Positions 30,271 through 33,972 of a stretch of DNA of 33,972 nucleotides are shown here, in pieces. A program made the translations under genes and the position numbers. The notes under the pieces are model-generated. The model did no database searches and was not told the origin of the DNA. It was given only the letters and a program-made list of their open reading frames with translations. The DNA is from a virus. The stretch covers positions 1-33,972 of the IMG/VR virus record IMGVR_UViG_3300030090_000144, one strand, 5' to 3'. The first letter of the stretch is position 1. Each line of letters opens with the position of its first letter.

Positions 30271-30352
30271 TACCTTGCTCCTTTGCTATCCTCCTTTGAA
30301 TTTTTTTTTGTTTCTCAACTACATAAATCTTTTCTCTAACAGAACTTGACAT
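30095..30352 (-). CDS. 85-residue charged protein, overlapping gene
   Basis: ATG 30352 with AAGGA eight bases upstream, just after the portal stop. The first 28 residues ([21 protein letters not shown]) lie outside the next gene; the rest shares DNA with 30031-30270 in another frame and becomes acidic ([18 protein letters not shown]), then Lys-rich ([13 protein letters not shown]). The N-terminal helix looks like a real protein. The overlap region has biased composition, so its constraints are unclear. Confidence 0.55.
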   Translation of the reverse strand: MSSSVREKIYVVEKQKKIQRRIAKEQGNAVEKRQEPENNQPEYKEIEVGEISTEASNSNSTNESREEKVKTSKPKKKSKKTTKKT

Positions 30353-30355
30353 GGT

Positions 30356-32755
30356 TTATCCTTTCATTTCTTTGAGAGAAGCTATATCTCTCTTTGTTTG
30401 ATCATTTTGATTTGCTATTTCTTCTTGTTGATCAAGTCTTTGTTGATCAAGTAATACATCGTTTCTTTCTTTTTCCTTTTTAAACTCTTGCTCTACTTCA
30501 AATTGTTGCTGTCTTTGAGCTACTTCTTGCCCTCTTAATGCTAATTCTTGTTTTCTTATAGATACAAGAGGATCTTCAGAAGGTGGTGGAGTAATAGATT
30601 GTGCATATTGTTCACTAACTTCACTTGCTATCTCAGCAGATCTTGATGCAACTTGTGTTTGAAATTGTTGCATGGCATTTGGATCTTGTTGCATCATGGC
30701 TTGTTGCTCTGGTGTCATGTTAGCACTTATTTCTTGTTGTGCCTGTATCTCAGACATCATGGCTATATGCTCAGATATGTGACCTTGAAGTGTCATAACG
30801 ATTGAAGCATTTGATTGAGCAATGGGTGTGGCTATCATGGCTAAATGTGCTGATATGTGTGCCTGATGATTTTGCTCTGGAAATGCCTGTAATCTTGCAC
30901 CTCTAAGTGCCTCTTGATTTTCCTTTGCTGGATTCATGGGCATTGGTTGTGGAGGTGGCTGTATTATTGTATCAATATTAGTCACACCCAATGCTTCATA
31001 CATCTTTCTATATGCCTGATACATACCATTAGGTCCGTGTATATCAGGATTGCTTTGAGCTAATTGTAATTGAGTTTGTGCCAAAGCAATACGTTGGGAC
31101 ATAGAAAATATATTTGGATCTGATACAGGCAATACATCAATTCTTTGATCAAAATCAGTTTGCTTGATTTCGGGGGGCGCACCTGGCACTTGATACGGAT
31201 ACATAGGCACGCCCATTGCAAATATTCTTGCAAGTATTTTAAATTCTACTTTTTGTGAGTAATGCAGACGTTTATGTATTGCAGACATGACTTTTGTGCC
31301 ACGTTCCATAATAGCCATTGTCGTGCCTACAGGAGCATTGCCCTGCATCTCACCCACCTTCATATCAGCCATAGATGCAAAACGTCTACCTGAATCAATT
31401 AATGTTCCCAAAAGAGAATATAAAGTTTGTGATGGTTCTTTAAATGGCAATGGCATTATGGCTTGACGTAAATCCATACCAACCATATCTACATCTCTGA
31501 ACTCACCAGGATTAAGAGGTGTTTCATCATCTCTTATTCTTGCACCTCGTGCTTTAAATCCAGCAGGTAGATTTGATAATGTTCCTGCGTCTATTAATTG
31601 TCTAAGTATTGATGTTGAGGCTCTTGATAAGCCTCCTATCATATGCGTAAGACCAAAGCCATAAAAGCCAAGACCAGGCAAAAACTTATAGTGAACAAAG
31701 TAAGGTATTTTACTGCGTAACGGATCGGCTTCGTTGAAATTCCTCTTGATCGATAATACTTCACCAGATTTCTCCAATATTGTAACGATATAAGGCATTT
31801 TCAATCCAGTAGCTTCGCCCATCTGGTTCATGTCTTCAAAACCTGGCAAATCTAAATCGGTGTGTATTTCGTATAATGTTAATTCTTCGTTGTAAGTTGA
31901 TTCTGAATGAATGCCTTCAATATCTTTAATTGTTTCTCTTACCTCATTGTAATCTGCTCCATCGGAATCAGATGTAGGTAACTCAATGTCTTTGTAAAAC
32001 CCAGATAGTTGCAACTTTCTTATTTCATTCGAGTCCATGCGAATAACATGACATATCCTCGTTGATGTCTTTAGGTCTGTTGCATTGTAAGGAACAATTA
32101 AGTCCTCTGCATGAACAAACTTTGACACTGCTCGTTGCAATGATGGGTCAAAATAAACTTTTTTAAATGATGATCCAACGATTGGAAGGTAGAATAACAT
32201 CTGATCCAACTCTGGATCATACTCTTCCATCTCGTAGGTTATTTGGTAATTCATAAAATTTTTAACACGTTCAGCCTGTGCTAATACTTCAGGAGTTTCT
32301 TGTCCAATAATGGCTGTCTTAACAGGACCTCCAGCAGGTAGTAATTCTCTATAAGCCTGTGCTTGAAACTGTGTAACAGATTCAGCAAGTAAAGGATGAA
32401 CAATACCAGATGCACCCTCAAAGGGTTCGGCTCTGTCTTCGTAGTTCATTCCTAGTAATTCTAATCCACTTTTATATTGATCTTCCCACTCTTTTCGTGA
32501 GTTTATATCCTCTTGTACTTCATTGACCATCTCAGATGATATACGACCAAGCTCTGTGTCATCAATAAATTCTGCAAGGTTTGCATTGAAAGGAACTTGT
32601 ATCGGAGCAATCTGTTCTTCCATTTCTCCAATAACAACAGAGCCATCATCCATTTCTGTGATGTTATCGCCTATAGGTGCTTCTTCTATCTCAATGGATG
32701 TGACACCTTGAGGTGCGTCTAAGTTTTCTACTCCGTCTACCTTTTCAATAGCCAT
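30356..32755 (-). CDS. Portal protein
   Basis: 799 residues. The core (from EDINSRKEWEDQYKSGLELLGM near 82, through PFEGASGIVHPLLAESVTQFQAQAYRELLPAG, LPIVGSSFKKVYFD, FVHYKFLPGLGFYGFGLTHMIGGLSRASTSILRQLIDAG and GNAPVGTTMAIMERGTKVMSAIHKRLH) has the wing, stem and clip-type blocks of long podovirus/P22-like portals. The 12-mer forms the DNA entry vertex, motor dock and tail platform. The last 190 residues, rich in Gln, Met and His (QAHISAHLAMIATPIAQ, QGHISEHIAMMSEIQAQ), would build the helical barrel in the head and act as pressure sensor. No truncation seen; terminase is probably right of the window. Confidence 0.9.
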   Translation of the reverse strand: MAIEKVDGVENLDAPQGVTSIEIEEAPIGDNITEMDDGSVVIGEMEEQIAPIQVPFNANLAEFIDDTELGRISSEMVNEVQEDINSRKEWEDQYKSGLELLGMNYEDRAEPFEGASGIVHPLLAESVTQFQAQAYRELLPAGGPVKTAIIGQETPEVLAQAERVKNFMNYQITYEMEEYDPELDQMLFYLPIVGSSFKKVYFDPSLQRAVSKFVHAEDLIVPYNATDLKTSTRICHVIRMDSNEIRKLQLSGFYKDIELPTSDSDGADYNEVRETIKDIEGIHSESTYNEELTLYEIHTDLDLPGFEDMNQMGEATGLKMPYIVTILEKSGEVLSIKRNFNEADPLRSKIPYFVHYKFLPGLGFYGFGLTHMIGGLSRASTSILRQLIDAGTLSNLPAGFKARGARIRDDETPLNPGEFRDVDMVGMDLRQAIMPLPFKEPSQTLYSLLGTLIDSGRRFASMADMKVGEMQGNAPVGTTMAIMERGTKVMSAIHKRLHYSQKVEFKILARIFAMGVPMYPYQVPGAPPEIKQTDFDQRIDVLPVSDPNIFSMSQRIALAQTQLQLAQSNPDIHGPNGMYQAYRKMYEALGVTNIDTIIQPPPQPMPMNPAKENQEALRGARLQAFPEQNHQAHISAHLAMIATPIAQSNASIVMTLQGHISEHIAMMSEIQAQQEISANMTPEQQAMMQQDPNAMQQFQTQVASRSAEIASEVSEQYAQSITPPPSEDPLVSIRKQELALRGQEVAQRQQQFEVEQEFKKEKERNDVLLDQQRLDQQEEIANQNDQTKRDIASLKEMKG

Positions 32756-32759
32756 AATC

Positions 32760-33203
32760 TTACCTTATTGTAAATCCAGTGCCTGGTCTTGCTATGCCTC
32801 TACCACGACATATATTTTTACTTTTTTTGCCTTTGACATCTCCACCCATACCAAACTTCTCAGCTAGATCTGGATTCATATTTTGTTGTACAGACTCAGG
32901 CAACATTGAAAAACCCTTAAACTTTGGTGGAACTGCTTTACCTCCAGATTTTGCCTCACCACCACCTTGCATTTCTTTAGCTTTATTTTTTTCAATAGCT
33001 TGTGCTAAACCACCTTCTCTATTCATACTATAACCACCTGCATCCTTAATTTTTTTTCCTAAAATTCTTAAATCAGATCTAATTTTACCTGCTGTATCCA
33101 GTTGACTAGATGATGTATATTTATCCATAGGTATGGCTAATAACTTATCCTCTAATGCTTCATATTCATCATAAAGCTTTTTTAATTTTGGTTTCATTGC
33201 CAT
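32760..33203 (-). CDS. Basic Gly-rich protein with GRGIARPGTG end
   Basis: 147 residues. A helical start (KPKLKKLYDEYEALEDKLLAI), REGGLAQA, GGGEAKSGGKA, EKFGMGGDVKGKK and a terminal NICRGRGIARPGTGFTIR. The GG-rich patches repeat the motif of other small proteins here, and the RGRG/GTGF end resembles the end of the gene at 22371-22655. It sits directly before the portal. A minor head or DNA-binding protein is a guess. Confidence 0.55.
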   Translation of the reverse strand: MAMKPKLKKLYDEYEALEDKLLAIPMDKYTSSSQLDTAGKIRSDLRILGKKIKDAGGYSMNREGGLAQAIEKNKAKEMQGGGEAKSGGKAVPPKFKGFSMLPESVQQNMNPDLAEKFGMGGDVKGKKSKNICRGRGIARPGTGFTIR

Positions 33204-33204
33204 A

Positions 33205-33633
33205 TTACTCTCCTGTCTCTGGGTTAACCATAATTGATTTTGTCATGTCTACAACTCCACCCTCTTTCATCATTTTGGGCATAATTGTATTTTTGTCTAT
33301 ATTCATACTTGTTGGCTTAGTTATGCTTGCACTTTGTATAGTTAACTTGACTGGTTTTGTTTTAACTTTTTTAGATTTAACAGTTTTTTTGAGTTTTCTT
33401 AAAACTGCAGCATCTTCTTTTCTTCTCTTATCACCAATAGGATCAGCAGATGCAAGACCACCTAATCTTAACAATTTCAATTGTTTCATCTTAGTCATGT
33501 CAATAGTTTTTACTGGAGGTGTGTCTGTAATCCTCTTACCAGCTTTTATCTTACCAAAGTTCTTACCAGGCACTGGTTGTCCTCGTCCAGCTAACTCTGC
33601 ATAAGCTCTTCTTCTATCTGCTTCGTCTGACAC
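33205..33633 (-). CDS. Basic protein with C-terminal EGGVVDMTK motif
   Basis: 142 residues: charged start DEADRRRAYAELAGRGQPVPGKNFG (3-27), lysine-rich centre (KLKKTVKSKKVKTKPVKL) and MMKEGGVVDMTKSIMVNPETGE at the end. The GGVVDMTK block is shared with GGEVMDMTK in the next gene. No known domain. It forms a mini-operon with its neighbours before the portal. Confidence 0.55.
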   Translation of the reverse strand: MSDEADRRRAYAELAGRGQPVPGKNFGKIKAGKRITDTPPVKTIDMTKMKQLKLLRLGGLASADPIGDKRRKEDAAVLRKLKKTVKSKKVKTKPVKLTIQSASITKPTSMNIDKNTIMPKMMKEGGVVDMTKSIMVNPETGE

Positions 33634-33917
33634 TATCTCATACCTTTGAATTTACCACCACGACCACCGATGACACCACCCATGTTCATCTTTTTAACTT
33701 TACCACCATCCATCATACCGACAGGTTGTGCCTTAGTCATGTCCATAACTTCACCACCCATTTCTTTTTTATTCATCATCGCGGCTAAAGTTTTCATCAT
33801 GGCTTCATCAATGCCGTTTGACATTGGTGGTTTTATATCTCTTATAGCTTTAGCTAATTTATCAGCATCTGTCTTTGACAGTGCTTTTCTAATATTTTTT
33901 GTAACTTTATCTGCCAT
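33633..33917 (-). CDS. Met/Gly/Lys-rich small protein
   Basis: 94 residues. The first half is helical (KNIRKALSKTDADKLAKAIRD, EAMMKTLAAMMNKK); the second half repeats GG motifs: EMGGEVMDMTK, MMDGGKVKKMNMGGVIGGRGGKFKG. It resembles the 55-residue protein at 21384-21551. Its start overlaps the preceding stop by one base. Function unknown. Confidence 0.6.
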   Translation of the reverse strand: MADKVTKNIRKALSKTDADKLAKAIRDIKPPMSNGIDEAMMKTLAAMMNKKEMGGEVMDMTKAQPVGMMDGGKVKKMNMGGVIGGRGGKFKGMR

Positions 33918-33972
33918 TAGTAATACTCCATCTTTCTTCTATAAACTGGTTCTTGTTCATCGTCATCAGGAG
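33917..33972 (-). CDS. C-terminal fragment of an upstream gene
   Basis: Eighteen complete codons enter from the right edge and end in TAA, sharing a base with the next ATG: PDDDEQEPVYRRKMEYY and stop. The acidic, Tyr-rich end gives no identity. As the terminase is not in the window it could lie here, but a small accessory gene is equally possible. Confidence 0.6.
   Translation of the reverse strand, partial: PDDDEQEPVYRRKMEYY

Noticed and set aside
1-33972. Integration or lysogeny module, attachment site, tRNA, CRISPR array, insertion sequence
   Set aside because: Looked for integrase, repressor/excisionase pair, tRNA-like cloverleafs, regularly spaced repeats and transposase genes; none seen. 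The small plus-strand protein alone is not evidence of lysogeny.
1-33972. Window as a complete circular genome joined end to end
   Set aside because: A helicase start at the left edge and a short C-terminus at the right edge do not form one gene, and no terminal overlap is visible; terminase is missing.

Overview
The window is a dense, AT-rich block of double-stranded DNA phage genome. Nearly every gene is on the minus strand, with gaps of a few bases and frequent TAATG or ATGA stop/start overlaps. A long portal with a P22-type C-terminal tail, glycine-zipper ejection proteins, no tape measure, tail tube or sheath genes, and paired head-tail adaptor-like proteins point to a short-tailed (podovirus-like) lytic phage. 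Base composition and many small lysine-rich proteins typical of marine phages suggest an AT-rich marine bacterial host such as a SAR11-type bacterium; the host is an inference. I saw no integrase, polymerase, terminase, tRNA, CRISPR or insertion sequence. The window is open at both ends: a helicase runs off the left and a gene tail enters at the right.

Reading in the direction of transcription (right to left): 33972-30031 holds small Met/Gly/Lys-rich proteins, the portal and two frame-overlapping basic genes. 30021-28057 is a cluster of small membrane and basic proteins with a 3-TM holin. 28070-24503 is the head module: a GroES-like co-chaperonin, a scaffold candidate, two head-associated proteins and the major capsid protein, closed by an intrinsic terminator at 24451-24478. 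24386-20402 carries head/decoration candidates, a run of very small basic or zinc-type proteins (three below 60 codons) and the adaptor-like proteins. 19749-10545 is the tail and fibre module, including a DUF115-like enzyme candidate, a protein with an apparently complete type-1 copper site, a two-repeat fibre, an 881-residue LamG-type fibre and a tail protein that looks split in two. 10512-3774 is the ejection protein set, followed by a T4-type lysozyme (3328-3777).

The left 3.1 kb is a recombination/replication module: a DUF1064 nuclease candidate, an uncharacterised protein, a Sak4-like ATPase, its probable single-strand-binding partner, an HNH endonuclease and a DEAD/DEAH-type helicase. 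A near-consensus sigma-70 promoter (2722-2749) sits before this module. The only plus-strand gene, a small ribbon-helix-helix protein at 3151-3363 with its own promoter, lies at the boundary between early and late blocks and is the best regulator candidate.

The less ordinary points are the copper-site domain, a repeated VGTVTV peptide module spread over different tail genes, the split tail gene, two same-strand out-of-frame gene overlaps, a probable non-AUG start, and a recurring GG/Met/Lys motif in many small virion-region proteins.
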